Positions 28,870-41,725 of a stretch of 64,000 nt of DNA are shown one piece after another. Under the pieces are notes generated by a model. It was not told the origin of the DNA. It did not search any database and saw nothing but the letters and a program-made list of their open reading frames with translations. Each line of letters starts with the position of its first letter. Position 1 is the stretch's first letter. The DNA is from Linyphia triangularis (taxonomy: Eukaryota > Arthropoda > Arachnida > Araneae > Linyphiidae): the NCBI GenBank assembly GCA_963978545.1, contig OZ021729.1, positions 83,618,670 to 83,682,669 of the forward strand, written 5' to 3'. The position numbers and the translations under genes are program-made.

Positions 28870-31800
28870 TTTTTAATCAGTTCGAAAATTCACGCCATGG
28901 ATTCAACCTCAAGTTGAGTGTCGAAGTTTTATTTCTTGTCTTAACCTATTCTTTGTTTAGCCTGAAATGACAGGAGATTCTTAGTCATTGAGTTCTTAGT
29001 TTAAAGAGAGTACAACTACTTCCAAGATATGCATCATGAATTCCACCACAGGTAGAGAGCTTGGGTTTATGAAGATTTTTTGACCTTTGTCTTCACGTCA
29101 CCCTTTGTTTCAACTGGAGTGAGTATTCGAGATCTTGGTTCAGTACTTGCAAACCAATTCCAAAATAAACACCATGGATTACACCACAAGTTGAGAGGTG
29201 GAGTCAATGGAGTTTTCTTTCTTGATGTCACACCGCCCTCTGCTAATCATAAAGTTAGTCATTGAAATCTCTAATGAGATTTTAGTGAAGATGGAGAAGA
29301 CCGCTTAAAGGTTTGGACCACGGATTACACTACAGTTTGAGAGGATGAGTGAATTGAGTTTTTGTTTTCTTGTCACATTACCCTCTGTTAATCATGGATT
29401 TAGTCATTGAGATCTCTATTGAGTTTTTAGTGAAAACGGAGAAGACCACTTCCAAGTTATGCACCATGGAATCCATCACAGGTTGAGAGAAGGAGGGAAT
29501 TGAGTTATTTTCTTGATGTCACACCATCCTCTGCTAATCATGGATTTAGTCATTGATATAGTGATATCCCTATTGAGTTTTAAGTGAAGATGGAGAAGAA
29601 AACTTCCAAGAAATGCACCATGGATTCCACCACAGGTTAAGAGGATTAGTGAATAAAGTTTTTTTTTTTTTTTTTTTTTTGGCACATCACCCTCTGCTAA
29701 TCATGGAGTTTCGTCATTAAGATCACTACTGAGTTTTTAGTGAAGATGAAGAAGACCACTTCCAATTTATGCAGCATGGATTCCATCACAGGTTGAGAGA
29801 ATTGGTGAATTTAGTTGTTTTTTTCTTGGCACATCACCCTCTGCTAATAATGGAGTTTCGTTATTAAGATCACTATTGAGATTTAAATGAAGATGGAGAA
29901 GACCACTTCAAAATTATGCAGCATGAATTCCATCACAGGTTGAGAGGATTAGTGAATTTAGTTATTTTTTTTCCTTCTTTATCTTTTTTCTTGGCACATC
30001 ACCCTCTGCTAATCATGACGTTTAGTCATTAAGATAACTACTGAGCTTTTATTGAAGATGAAGAAGACCACTTCCAAATTATGCAGCATGGATTCCATCA
30101 CAGGTTGAGAGGATTGGTGAATTTAGTTTTTTTTTTTTTCTTGGCACATCACCCTCTGCTAATAATGGAGTTTCGTTATTAAGATCACTATTGAGATTTT
30201 AGTGAAGATTGAGAAGACCACTTCCAAATTATGCAGCATGGATTCCATCACAGGTTAAGAGGATTAGTGAATTTAGTTATTATTTTTTTTTTCTTTTTCT
30301 TGGCACATCACCCTCTGCTAATAATGGAGTTTCGTTATTAAGATCACTATTGAGTTTTTAGTGAAGATGGAGAAGACCACTTCCAAATTATGCAGCATGG
30401 ATTCCTTCACAGGTTGAGAGGATTAGTGAATTTAGTTTTTTTTTTTTTTTTTTTTTTTTTTCTTTTTCTTGGCATATCACTCTCTGCTAATAATGGAGTT
30501 TCGTTATTAAGATCACTATTGAGTTTTTAGTGAAGATTGAGAAGACCACTTCCAAATTATGCAGCATGGATTCCATCACAGGTTGAGAGGATTAGTGAAT
30601 TTAGTTATATTTTTTCCTTCTTTATCTTTTTTCTTGGCACATCACCCTCTGCTAATCATGGAGTTTAGTCATTAAGATAACTACTGAGCTTTTAGTGAAG
30701 ATGGAGAAGACCACTTCCAAATTATGCAGCATGGATTCCATCACAGGTTGAGAGGATTGGTGAATTTAGTTTTTTTTTTCTTGGCACATCACCCTCTGCT
30801 AATAATGGAGTTTCGTTATTAAGATCACTATTGAGATTTTAGTGAAGATGGAGAAGACCACTTCAAAATTATGCAGCATGGATTCCATCACAGGTTGAGA
30901 GAATTAGTGAATTTAGTTTTTTTTTTTCTTTTTCTTGGCATATCACTCTCTGCTAATAATGGAGTTTCGTTATTAAGATCACTATTGAGTTTTTAGTGAA
31001 GATGGAGAAGACCACTTCCAAATTATGCAGCATGGATTCCTTCACAGGTTGAGAGGATTAGTGAATTTAGTTTTTTTTTCTTTCTTGGCACATCACCCTC
31101 TGCTAATAATGGAGTTTCGTTATTAAGATCACTATTGAGATTTTAGTGAAGATTGAGAAGACCACTTCCAAATTATGCAGCATGGATTCCTTCACAGGTT
31201 GAGAGGATTAGTGAATTTAGTTTTTTTTTCTTTCTTGGCACATCACCCTCTGCTAATAATGGAGTTTCGTTATTAAGATCACTATTGAGATTTTAGTGAA
31301 GATTGAGAAGACCACTTCCAAATTATGCAGCATGGATTCCTTCACAGGTTGAGAGGATTAGTGAATTTAGTTCTTTTTTCTTTCTTGGCACATCACCCTC
31401 TGCTAATAATGGAGTTTCGTTATTAAGATCACTATTGAGATTTTAGTGAAGATTGAGAAGACCACTTCCAAATTATGCAGCATGGATTCCTTCACAGGTT
31501 GAGAGGATTAGTGTATTTAGTTTTTTTTTCTTTCTTGGCACATCACCCTCTGCTAATAATGGAGTTTCGTTATTAAGATCACTATTGAGATTTTAGTGAA
31601 GATTGAGAAGACCACTTCCAAATTATGCAGCATGGATTCCTTCACAGGTTGAGAGGATTAGTGAATTTAGTTTTTTTTCTTTCTTGGCACATCACCCTCT
31701 ACTAATAATGGAGTTTCGTTATTAAGATCACTATTGAGATTTTAGTGAAGATTGAGAAGACCACTTCCAAATTATGCAGCATGGATTCCTTCACAGGTTG

Positions 31801-34800
31801 AGAGGATTAGTGAATTTAGTTTTTTTTTTTTTCTTTCTTTCTTGGCACATCACCCTCTGCTAATAATGGAGTTTCGTTATTAAGATCACTATTGAGATTT
31901 TAGTTAAGATGGAGAAGACCACTTCAAAATTATGCAGCATGGATTCCATCACAGGTTGAGAGGATTAGTGAATTTAGTTATTTTTTTTCCTTCTTTATCT
32001 TTTTTCTTGGCACATCACCCTCTGCTAATCATGGAGTTTAGTCATTAAGATAACTACTGAGCTTTTAGTGAAGATGGAGAAGACCACTTCCAAATTATGC
32101 AGCATGGATTCCATCACAGGTTGAGAGGATTGGTGAATTTTGTTTTTTTTTTTCTTGGCACATCACCCTCTGCTAATAATGGAGTTTCGTTATTAAGATC
32201 ACTATTGAGATTTTAGTGAAGATTGAGAAGACCACTTCAAAATTATGCAGCATGGATTCCTTCACAGGTTGAGAGGATTAGTGAATTTAGTTTTTTTTTC
32301 TTTCTTGGCATATCACCCTCTGCTAATAATGGCGTTTAGTCATTAAGATAACTACTGAGCTTTTAGTGAAGATGGAGAAGACCACTTCCAAATTATGCAG
32401 TATGGAATCCATCACAGGTTGAGAGGATTAGTGAATTTAGTTTTTTTTTCTTCTTGGCACATAATTTTGTCTTCTTGGTACATCACCCTCTGGTAATAAC
32501 GGAGTTTCGTTATTAAGATCACTATTGAGATTTTAGTGAAGATGGAGAAGACCACTTCCAAATTATGCAGCATGGATTCCTTCACAGGTTGAGAGGATTA
32601 GTGAATTTAGTTTTTTTTTTCTTTCTTGGCACATCACCCTCTGCTAATAATGGAGTTTCGTTATTAAGATCACTATTGAGATTTTAGTGAAGATTGAGAA
32701 GACCACTTCCAAATTATGCAGCATGGATTCCTTCACAGGCTGAGAGGATTAGTGAATTTAGTTTTTTTTTTCTTTCTTGGCACATCACCCTCTGCTAATA
32801 ATGGAGTTTCGTTATTAAGATCACTATTGAGTTTTTAATTGAAGATTGAGAAGACCACTTAAAAATTATGCAGTATGGAATCCATCACAGGTCGAGAGGA
32901 TTAGTGAATTTAGTTTTTTTTTTCTTCTTGGCACATAATTTTGTCTTCTTGGTACATCACCCTCTGGTAATAACGGAGTTTCGTTATTAAGATCACTATT
33001 GAGATTTTAGTGAAGATGGAGAAGACCACTTCCAAATTATGCAGCATGGATTCCTTCACAGGTTGAGAGGATTAGTGAATTTAGTTTTTTTTTCTTTCTT
33101 GGCACATCACCCTCTGCTAATAATGGAGTTTCGTTATTACGATCACTATTGAGTTTTTAGTGAAGATGGAGAAGACCACTTCCAAATTATGCAGTATGGA
33201 ATCCATCACAGGTTGAGAGGATTAGTGAATTTAGTTTTTTTTTCTTCTTGGCACATAATTTTGTCTTCTTGGTACATCACCCTCTGGTAATAACGGAGTT
33301 TCGTTATTAAGATCACTATTGAGATTTTAGTGAAGATGGAGAAGACCACTTCCAAATTATGCAGCATGGATTCCTTCACAGGTTGAGAGGATTAGTGAAT
33401 TTAGTTTTTTTTTCTTTCTTGGCACATCACCCTCTGCTAATAATGGAGTTTCGTTATTAAGATCACTATTGAGATTTTAGTGAAGATTGAGAAGACCACT
33501 TCCAAATTATGCAGCATGGATTCCTTCACAGGTTGAGAGGATTAGTGAATTTAGTTTTTTTTTCTTTCTTGGCACATCACCCTCTGCTAATAATGGAGTT
33601 TCGTTATTAAGATCACTATTGAGTTTTTAGTGAAGATTGAGAAGACCACTTAAAAATTATGCAGTATGGAATGCATCACAGGTTGAGAGGATTAGTGAAT
33701 TTAGTTTTTTTTTCTTTCTTGGCACATAATTTTGTCTTCTTGGTACATCACCCTCTGGTAATAACGGAGTTTCGTTATTAAGATCACTATTGAGATTTCA
33801 GTGAAGATTAAGAAGACTACTTCAAAATTATGCAGCATGGATTCCATCACAGGTTCAGAGGATTTATGGATTTAGTTTTTTTCTTCTTGGCATATCACTC
33901 TCTGCTAATAATGGAGTTTCGTTATTAAGATCACTATTGAGTTTTTAGTGAAGATGGAGAAGACCACTTCCAAATTATGCAGAGTGGATTCCATCACAGG
34001 TTGAGAGGATTAGTGAAGATATTTTTTATTTTTTTTACCCTTGGCACATCACCCTCTGCTAATCATGTTGTTTCTTCATTAAGATCACTATTGAGTTTTT
34101 AGTGAAGATGGAGAAGACCACTTCCAAATTATTCAGCATGGATTCCGTCACAGGTTGAGAGGATTAGTGTATTTGGGGTTTTTTTTCCTTCTTTTTTTTT
34201 TCTTGGCACATCACCCTCTGCTAATTATTTAGTTTTGTCATTAAGATCACTATTGAGTTTTTAGTGAAGATCGAGAAGACCACTTCCAAATTATGCAGCA
34301 TGGATTCCGTCACAGGTTGAGAGGATTAGTGTATTTGGGTTTTTTTTTCCTTCTTTTTTTTTTCTTGGCACATCACCCTCTGCTAATTATTTAGTTTTGT
34401 CATTAAGATCACTATTGAGTTTTTAGTGAAGATGGAGAAGACCACTTCCAAATTATTCAGCATGGATTCCGTCACAGGTTGAGAGGATTAGTGTATTTGG
34501 GGGTTTTTTTCCTTCTTTTTTTTTTTCTTGGCACATCACCCTCTGCTAATTATTTAGTTTTGTCATTAAGATCACTATTGAGTTTTTAGTGAAGATCGAG
34601 AAGACCACTTCCAAATTATGCAGCATGGATTCCACCACAGGTTGAGTAAATGGAAATTTTGCCTTCACTCATTCTTTGCTGAGCCTGTAGTGATAGTTTC
34701 TTGTCATTGAAGTCTTATTTAATAAGAAGACCACTTCCATGATATGCACCATGGATTCCACAAGAGGTTCAGTGAGTCGAGTTTTTTTTCCTTTTTCCTT

Positions 34801-35066
34801 TTTTTCTTCTTTTTTCTTTTCTTTTTTTTCTTGTCTCTTCACACTGAGTCACTACGAACTTTGTTGATTCATAGTTAAGTAAGAGAAGACCACTTCGTAG
34901 ATCTGTACCTTGGATTCCACCACAGGTTGAGTGAATGGAATTTTTTTCTTCACTCATTCTTTGTTGAGCCTGGAGTGACAGTTTCTGGTCATTGAGGTCT
35001 TAATTAAGAAGAAATGTACTTCCAAGATATGCTTTATAGAATCCAACCAAAGTTGAGTGAGATGAG

Positions 35067-35103
<37 letters not shown>

Positions 35104-35240
35104 GTCTCTTCACACCACCTTTTGCTAATACTGGAGTGAGTCACTTGGAACTTTGTTGTGTTCTGAGTAAAGAAAGAGAAGACCATTTCCAAGATATGCA
35201 CCATGGATTTCACTACAAGTTAAGAGCTTGAGCATATGGA
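28870..35240 (+). repeat. Satellite array, about 42 monomers of 150-155 bp
   Basis: Monomers recur every 150 bp in the core; for example the junction before AATTATGCAGCATGG recurs at 31021, 31171, 31321 and 31471. Landmarks in order are AGAAGACCACTTCC, ATTATGCAGCATGGATTCC, TCACAGGTTGAGAGGATTAG, an oligo-T tract of 8-25 residues, CTTGGCACATCACCCTCTGC, TTTCGTTATTAAGATCAC and TATTGAGATTTTAGTGAAGA. Core copies (30.9-33.8 kb) are nearly identical, while edge copies (28.87-29.5 and 34.64-35.24 kb) are strongly diverged. Variants carrying an extra GCACATAATTTTGTCTTCTT segment occur near 32456, 32932, 33250 and 33721, showing higher-order structure. Short frames inside it are not genes. Confidence 0.95.
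35070..35104. repeat. (ATT)n microsatellite inside a diverged edge monomer
   Basis: About 11 ATT units occupy the place of the oligo-T tract in one of the last monomers of the satellite, suggesting that the T tract mutated into a trinucleotide repeat. Confidence 0.85.
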
Positions 35241-35513
35241 GTTCCATACCACATTTCTTAAATATATATATATTTATTTATTTATTTTTTTGCTTTTTTT
35301 TATTTTTGTGCTGATCTCATTAATGTAGACTGCTGGCCCTTGATCCACATTTTCTTATTCCCAAAAGTCACTGTTGAATTTATGGCAGCACTTTTGGTGA
35401 TTGTGTTGTGGAACGATGACTGCAACTTCAGAAAAATGTCAATGAGTGAAATCTCGTAGATGTTGACAAAACAATTTACATAGTGGATGTTTATCTTGTC
35501 ATGCGGCTTATTT
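35241..35513. other. Satellite edge and spacer
   Basis: A short TA/TTTA-rich tract at 35264-35290 and then unique-looking sequence. No gene was recognised. Confidence 0.4.
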
Positions 35514-35750
35514 TTAAAATCTTATTTGGTTTTGGCATATTTCATAAGAATCCTTTAGTTCCTGAAGACTTTTAAATGAATTTGAGAGTTTGATAAAATC
35601 GCAAATCATTTGGATTAATATCTTTATTATGTTAGACAGTTCGTTCATCTGATTCTTTCTCTTAGAGTTAGGGATTTCTTGAAAGTCATCCGTTGTATAC
35701 AATTCTTTTCCAGGCTTACATTGTGGTTTTACTCCACTTTGAAGCTGCAC
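35514..35750 (-). CDS. Unrecognised 78-codon frame downstream of the gypsy fossil
   Basis: A minus-strand frame with a Lys/Asn-rich amphipathic region (residues 28-62). It lies on the same strand as, and 3' of, the reverse-transcriptase remnant at 36040-36345, so it may be a fragment of the same or another retroelement. No motif was identified and confidence that it is coding is low. Confidence 0.2.
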   Translation of the reverse strand: MQLQSGVKPQCKPGKELYTTDDFQEIPNSKRKNQMNELSNIIKILIQMICDFIKLSNSFKSLQELKDSYEICQNQIRF

Positions 35751-36039
35751 CAGTTCAGATCGTCACATTTTCACACACGCAAAATAACGGAGTTCGGATC
35801 AAACACTTGGATAATTGGGTCTGATGAAAAAAGTTGTCCGTTGCTGTGGAACTGAGCATTCCTATGATTAACGATATTACATTAGCAGTATTTGAAACAA
35901 ACGTCAATTGGCAATTTGTCATTTCTAGAATTTGTAAAAACTCTTTCTTGTTGAATCTTTTTCTTGTATCATTAGCTTTCGCTTTTCTCCGGGACTTCTG
36001 TACTGTCGATAGTTTCCCGGATGCTTTCTTTTTCTGATG

Positions 36040-36345
36040 TGCTATTGTTCATAATAAAAGTCAATCCAAATTCTTTCAAGGTCTTCCTTCACCGTTGATC
36101 AAGTTCATTTTGTATTTCACTCCAAAACAAGAAGTAATCCATGTGGTATACAGTATTCTATAACATTCTCAAGAACTTACGACATTATTGGTTGGATATG
36201 TTCTGGAGCAGAAGCTACGCTAATTGGCAATAGAAGGAAACTGGACCGTCTAAATGAGATGATGAATGTGATTGGAAAAGACAGTGTTTGAAAGAGAGTT
36301 CGCATCTAGCTTTACGTTTTTTGCTCTCTTCTTTTCGTAACATTT
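36040..36345 (-). pseudogene. Ty3/gypsy-type reverse transcriptase fossil
   Basis: Minus-strand translations in shifting frames give, in the correct order, KLDANS (RT motif with the first catalytic Asp), TFIISFRRSSFLLLP, SVASAPEHIQ-x-IMS-x-VLENV and VKEDLERIW. These correspond to the KLDA, TTF-x-TPFGR, LPFG-x-SAPE-x-FQ-x-x-M and LERL blocks of gypsy Pol. At least one frameshift lies near 36240 and there are several stops. The Y-x-DD block expected after VLENV is not visible, so the copy is dead. No protease, integrase or LTR could be tied to it. Confidence 0.6.
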
Positions 36346-36942
36346 CACATGCATTAGCTGTATAAGAATGGTTCTGACATGCTTGTTAAACAGAATGTTG
36401 AAAAACTGTCATTCGCAGTTCCATTGATTATTCAGATAAATTCGTGCCTCACAGTTTGCATTATAACTTATTGGGTATTTATATATTAAATTATCAAGAT
36501 TTCAAATTGTAGTATGAATCCTTTTTTAAACAGAACATTTCTCTCCACTCCACACACGTTCTTCAATTGGCATAAAATTGTATACAGTAAACAGTAACTT
36601 AAGAAATTGTAGCTACGCAAAGTTACAAAATTTAAATAATCAAAATTTAAGTGGAACATTTCACACAAAAAATTGAATAATCATGTACAAACTTGACTAT
36701 ATATGGAATATAAAATAGGAGGCTCAAATAAGTGTGCAAACTCATAAATGTCTTAATTTTTAATCTATATATATATATATAATTGTTTTTTGATACTGGC
36801 ATAAAAAAAAAAGGGTAAAAATCGTTTGAATACAATTAAAACTTAATTTAATAGCCAGAGTGATCTTACCATCTGATTCCACAAATTATTGAAATTTATT
36901 AGAAGAGAAATTATTGCTTTTAAAAATAAAAAAAAAATAAAA

Positions 36943-36977
<35 letters not shown>

Positions 36978-37789
36978 ATTTAAAAATTAAGGAAAATTTA
37001 AGTTCAAAAAGTAATAAAATTTAAAGATTAATAAAAATTAAGGGGTTTAAAATGATAAAACTTAAGATTGATAAAATTTAAATTAAAATTTAAAATTAAT
37101 AAAAATGTAGAATTTATATTACAGTTTATTATAAATGTCATTGTTTATAACTTTCAATTTTAATACGACATTTTATACAACATAGAATAAAAAAATCACA
37201 CTTATGAAAAAATATATAAATAAAAAAGTATGCTTAGTTACTAAAAGCAAAGAGCTGCTGTTTAATATAGCTCAATTATCCAAGCTATTAACGATATTTT
37301 TGATTCAGATGTAAATATTTAAAATGAAGTCTAAGAATACTAATTTGATATGGACACAAAGAGTTTCATTTTAGAAATAGGAATACAGATACAGTTGAGT
37401 AAGAAATTTCACATCAAACGATAAATGGTCATTACTTAATTAGACCTTTGAGAACGGAGCTGGCCGATGAGCGAGCGTCGCATCGTTTTTGCTGTTTGTA
37501 CCTTCATTCAATATCGAAAGATCTAATGTTTAGTTTTTAGTTTCATAGAAAGGCAGACTTTTTTAAAAACTCAGAATGTAAACAAACAAGTTTGCATTAG
37601 TTTAGAGGACCAGTAATTCATCTGAGCAGTATTTAAACAAGAAAATTAAGGAAGGATAAAATGCAATTTATTCCTAAGCGAAACATATGGTTTGAATCAT
37701 TAATCACTATCTCAGCATGTTAGTTTGCAAAAAGCAAAAAAAAAAAAAAAAAAAATCGTTTTACCCCTCTAATAACTTTTTTTTTCCTC

Positions 37790-37825
<36 letters not shown>

Positions 37826-38045
37826 AGTAAACTTTTCTAAATATATTTTAGAAGCACAAGTTGAATATATCCAGTGGTAGAACCAACTACTAGAATCTAG
37901 AGAAGAAAAAAATATCAGACTAAAGCAGGCATTTTATTTCCTGCATGTGAGGTGGGACTTGTGCACAGTGGACTGCAATGAAATGCAGGTGATAGAAGGC
38001 ACCCAGTTGAATGCCATATCAGCATTTCCCAAATTGTAGATCGAC
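36346..38045. other. AT-rich spacer with poly-A and poly-T runs
   Basis: It contains a short TA tract (36767-36781), an A-run (about 36944-36976), an A-run at 37735-37755 followed by a T-run at 37792-37823, and long A-rich sequence resembling the left flank of the satellite (27-28.5 kb). No gene was recognised. Confidence 0.5.
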
Positions 38046-38568
38046 AATGAACAATTCCCGCATATTTTAAAAATGAGTGAAATTAGTTTATATTTATGAA
38101 GAATTTCTTTCTGATTTGACGTATTCAAACAAAAGTTATTTGAAAAAAATTAGTTATTTAAATAATAAGAAAAGAAAATGCCCCACAACCGAGCCCAAAC
38201 CAGTCCGATCAAAACGGTTTGCTATAGCTGTGACATCATGATGTCCTTCCGTTTTTTTATGGTTATCGTGAAGTTTCTGACAAATAGTAGGTGTTGGTTT
38301 GGTAGATAGTTGCCATATCCCGTACAGGTTGGAGCGATTAGCTAGAAACAATCTGGTTCCGCAGCAGCACTTCGAGCCAAATTGTTTCAGATCAAGTGAC
38401 GTCACATTAAATTCGAGCCGAATGATTCGTTTTCTCGCCAAAGTCTAACAGGTGAACTTAGATTGCAAATTTTTTTTTAAAAAAGCGCAGTGAGCAGAAA
38501 TTTTTGTGTTTATGGCCTTTTTGAAACATTTAGAATTGAATAATAAAAAAATGCGGGAATTGTTCATT
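38046..38568. mobile_element. 523-bp TIR element (MITE)
   Basis: The ends are an 18-bp inverted repeat, AATGAACAATTCCCGCAT, at 38046-38063 and its complement at 38551-38568. The last 140 bp match, as reverse complement, a fragment at 50957-51100 (shared GATTCCCGCATTTT, TTCAATTCTAAATGTTTC, GGCCATAAACACAAAAA and CTCGCCAA). The interior is GC-richer (38165-38440) and carries an unassigned 95-codon minus frame. No flanking duplication is clear, so the superfamily is unknown. Confidence 0.7.
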
Positions 38569-40189
38569 AATGTTTGATGGGTCAGTCACAAAATGCGATT
38601 GAAGAAACTAAATAATTTACTATCATTGTAACTTTATTTTTTAAAGTTTGACGGGGTGAATTAGAAATTTAAAATTAGTCAGTGGATTACCGATTGTGCA
38701 ATACCAGTAAAAAAAATTAAAAAATTAAAGTAAGCATAACAACCAGCTCTATTCAACATATATTTTTCTTGATTAACTTATTTTCCTTGTTTATCGGTGC
38801 AAAATATGTGACTAGAGAAGAAGTGGGTCGTAATTGATTTGAATATCCCCAAAAACTCTAAAAAAATTACCTCCAAATTAAGTATGAGAAAGCACGATAT
38901 TTGCGCTAGTTTGCACAACTGTAATACTTCTTTGCAGAGATTCAAAATACGTTTGTTTTATTGGAGAAGGAGACAAGACCAACTCAGTTGTACGTTTGTC
39001 TTCAACTTTAATTCTATACATGTTCAATAGGTGAACAGAGTCTAATCAACAGCAATCTAATCTGTAGCACCCAATATTTTTGCAGACACGAGATATTTAT
39101 GAACGATGAATAGTTTGTACTCCAGTCCAACTTCGCGCGGAGAAACCAGCAACTCGAAACGTTTAGCATAATGTTTGGTTCGATTCGAGGTTGCTGACCC
39201 GCTTCGAAGAAACTAAACATAAACAGTCATTGCCTTGCATCAAATTTCCGCATCAATCCTAGTGGTAAGTGAGTGTCACCTTTCGAGTTGCGACATCAAA
39301 TCATGTGGAGAGTGAGTCACATCTCGAGTGCAAAAGGTCAACCATTTGATTGACCGGAAAGTAGTCGAAATTATTTCATTGACCGCAAGTATTCCGACTA
39401 GATCTGCCTCGGTACCTAAAATTAAAGTGGCGGGTGTCGATTTTGTAATTCGATCAAAAGAAAACAGCCTCAATTGCGACACTATGATCTTACCATTTGA
39501 AGTTTGCATACTGCCTTTATTAAACTAAACTAAGGTTTCATACATACACACCCGAATGAGTTGCACAAATAAAGATATCTAATAACATTTTTAAAATATA
39601 GTGTATTGTACCAACGTTTATTACAAACGGTAATACATGCTCTTTAACTATAAACTTAACATGCCGTTGTAGACAAACATTTCATCATGGCCAACAATGA
39701 CAATAATTTCCTTAAGTTCCAAACAATTACAAAAATTATATCTTGAAAGGTTGTATTTTGCGACGAATTTGAATGTAGTCACCCTGATCTTAATATTTCG
39801 AATGTTTGCATATACGGCACCGTATAAAAACGCACCTTTAAAATTTTTATCGAAATTTCTTGGGGAGAAAAATATAAATTTGTAAATAAATAAAAAATAA
39901 AATAGAAACCAATTTTTCAACATATTGAATTATATTTTTCTTACGTGCAGCCAAAATTCGGTTCAATTTTCTATTCGCAGAATGCCAGCTACTTCGTGGC
40001 TTCAACAATCTACCTAACTGATATTTATTTTCAAGGTTTCATATGAAAGAGGGTTGAGCTACTGAAAGATGTTTTAAAAGTAAAAGAAAAATTATAATTA
40101 TTTCAATACCTATATTTTACATAATTACACTATAAACACCAGATGTTAATAACTGCTCATTTACTTTCACGTGGTAACCGCATGATATA
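38569..40189. other. Non-coding stretch with unassigned overlapping ORFs
   Basis: Opposite-strand frames at 39276-39509 and 39328-39528, and at 39648-39923 and 39697-39885, overlap almost completely. None carries a clear motif. The plus frame at 39328-39528 has a faint retropepsin-like C-terminal flavour that is too weak to call. Confidence 0.35.
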
Positions 40190-40570
40190 ATTTTGGTGAT
40201 TGACGAGGGCTATTATGAGGTCTTTTCTCAATCCTTCACTATCAGCTCCCACCTCCTGATGGCTCCTGGTTCCGTCGGCTAAACCCACCAGCTGATGGGT
40301 TCCAGGTGGAGCCGACTGATTCCATCAAGAGGCGGATACCCTTCTCTCTCCGGATATTGTCCCCTCGATAGTCAGTACAATAGAGCAAAACCTTTTCCTC
40401 AGCTTGCACACCATTCAAGCTTTTCACGTATATATTGCCAAGTACATACTACATTTCTTCCAAGCACCCGATTTGCTTAATGATCTGTTGATTGACAACT
40501 CAGCGGAATAAACTTTTGGAGTAAAACACAGCCAGGAGCGGGCGTGTAGTGATCTACATAAGAGAAGTGT
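40190..40570. other. GC-richer block with nested palindrome, possible LTR-like remnant
   Basis: A nested inverted repeat, GTCGGCT...AGCCGAC around CCCACCAGCTGATGGG, lies at about 40276-40316. It is followed by a TATA-like sequence (TATATATTG, 40430) and an AATAAA at about 40507. The TATA plus polyadenylation-signal order is compatible with a solo LTR, but I could not identify TG...CA ends or a target duplication. Confidence 0.25.
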
Positions 40571-41414
40571 AGCATTTTTTTAGGGGTTAGAGAGCTAGAA
40601 AAATCCGTACACCTCCAATAAAGAGTTTTCCATCGAGTCTATATTATTGAGTTAGGATCTCTAACATCAAAGAAAAGTTCATTACGCTTCTCTTAAGAAG
40701 AATGATGAACAAAATTAAGGCTGTTGTAAGAGCGAGCAAGATTAACCTTTAAGCCAAACTACTTTTCCAACGAATTTAAGTTAAGGTGCGTAGAGGTGCT
40801 TGCAATAGCCCTTAAGCAACATAATTATGGAAATTTGTTATTAGAAATTAACCACTGACATACTGCACTAAAACATACTGCACTTTGTTGCGTGATGTAA
40901 AAACGAATTTTCAAAATAAAACTCGACACGTTAAAGGCAATCAAATCACAACTCCATACAACAAAAGATTAATTGAAAATCTATATAGTATAAGTAATAT
41001 TTAATTACCTATGCGTAATTTTTCTCTAAAAAACTGATTTAATCTTTTCTTACTATCAGTAAAATAAATACTCCCCGAAGGCTTAAAAAGTAGGCCTAGG
41101 AATTTTTATAGAAATAGTCGTTATTAGATTTCAAGATCTTCATAAACATGAGCATGATCAGGGTGCTTTCACGGACTGATGCTATGAAAAAATTCATTTG
41201 TTCCCAGTGCAACCAAAAGAAGGAATATTAAAAAAAAAAAATTATCAAAAGAAAGCGGCATATTAAAGGTAATTAAATCAAAACTTAGAGTTAAATGAGA
41301 CACTAAGGAATTCGACTGAAAATCTGTGTTGTAAAAGTAATGCATAATTTCATAGGCTTCCTTAATCAGCAACAAACAATTATCTTGCAAAATGTTAAGA
41401 ACCCTACTAACCAT
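40571..41414. other. Non-coding spacer
   Basis: No recognisable gene or element. The 112-codon minus frame at 41169-41507 enters the next repeat. Confidence 0.4.
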
Positions 41415-41725
41415 CTTTGTCACAGTTACGTCACTGCAACGAAGTTTTTCGTCGCAAAGATCACGGTCACAATGTGACTTGCATGGGATATCGCAGCGAT
41501 GTCGCAAAAGTTCACGTCACTTTCGACTTCCATGTGATATCGCTGCGACATCACAATGTGACGAAGTTGCGATGTTACTTTGTGATATCGCAGCGACATC
41601 CAGTGATATCCCAAAATAATTTTAGAATGAAATGCGATTTTCGCAACGAAAGTCTTGTCGCGGCGATATCACATTGTGATCAGTATGTGATCTTAATGAT
41701 TTTGGCAATTTTCGCAACGCTTCTA
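41415..41725 (-). repeat. Single-copy relative of the 91-bp satellite
   Basis: On the plus strand it carries several GATATCGC(A/T)GCGA and TCACAATGTGA palindromic words. From about 41637 it contains one monomer of the 57.7-59.0 kb satellite in reverse complement: GCAACGAAAG, TTGTC, GCGATATCAC, ATGTGATCTTAATGATTTTGGC. The preceding TTACTTTGTGATATCGCAGC matches the complement of the unique sequence at about 59030-59060 beyond the array. The same element is thus present without tandem expansion and in opposite orientation. Frames of 62-104 codons inside it are products of the repeats. Confidence 0.75.

Noticed and set aside
28870..35240. CRISPR-like array
   Set aside because: The repeats are contiguous 150-bp monomers without short repeats and unique spacers, in eukaryotic AT-rich DNA. 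The same holds for the 91-bp array.
39276..39528. Retropepsin-like or host gene fragment on either strand
   Set aside because: The two strands are open over the same interval and the resemblance to a retroelement protease tail is only a few residues.
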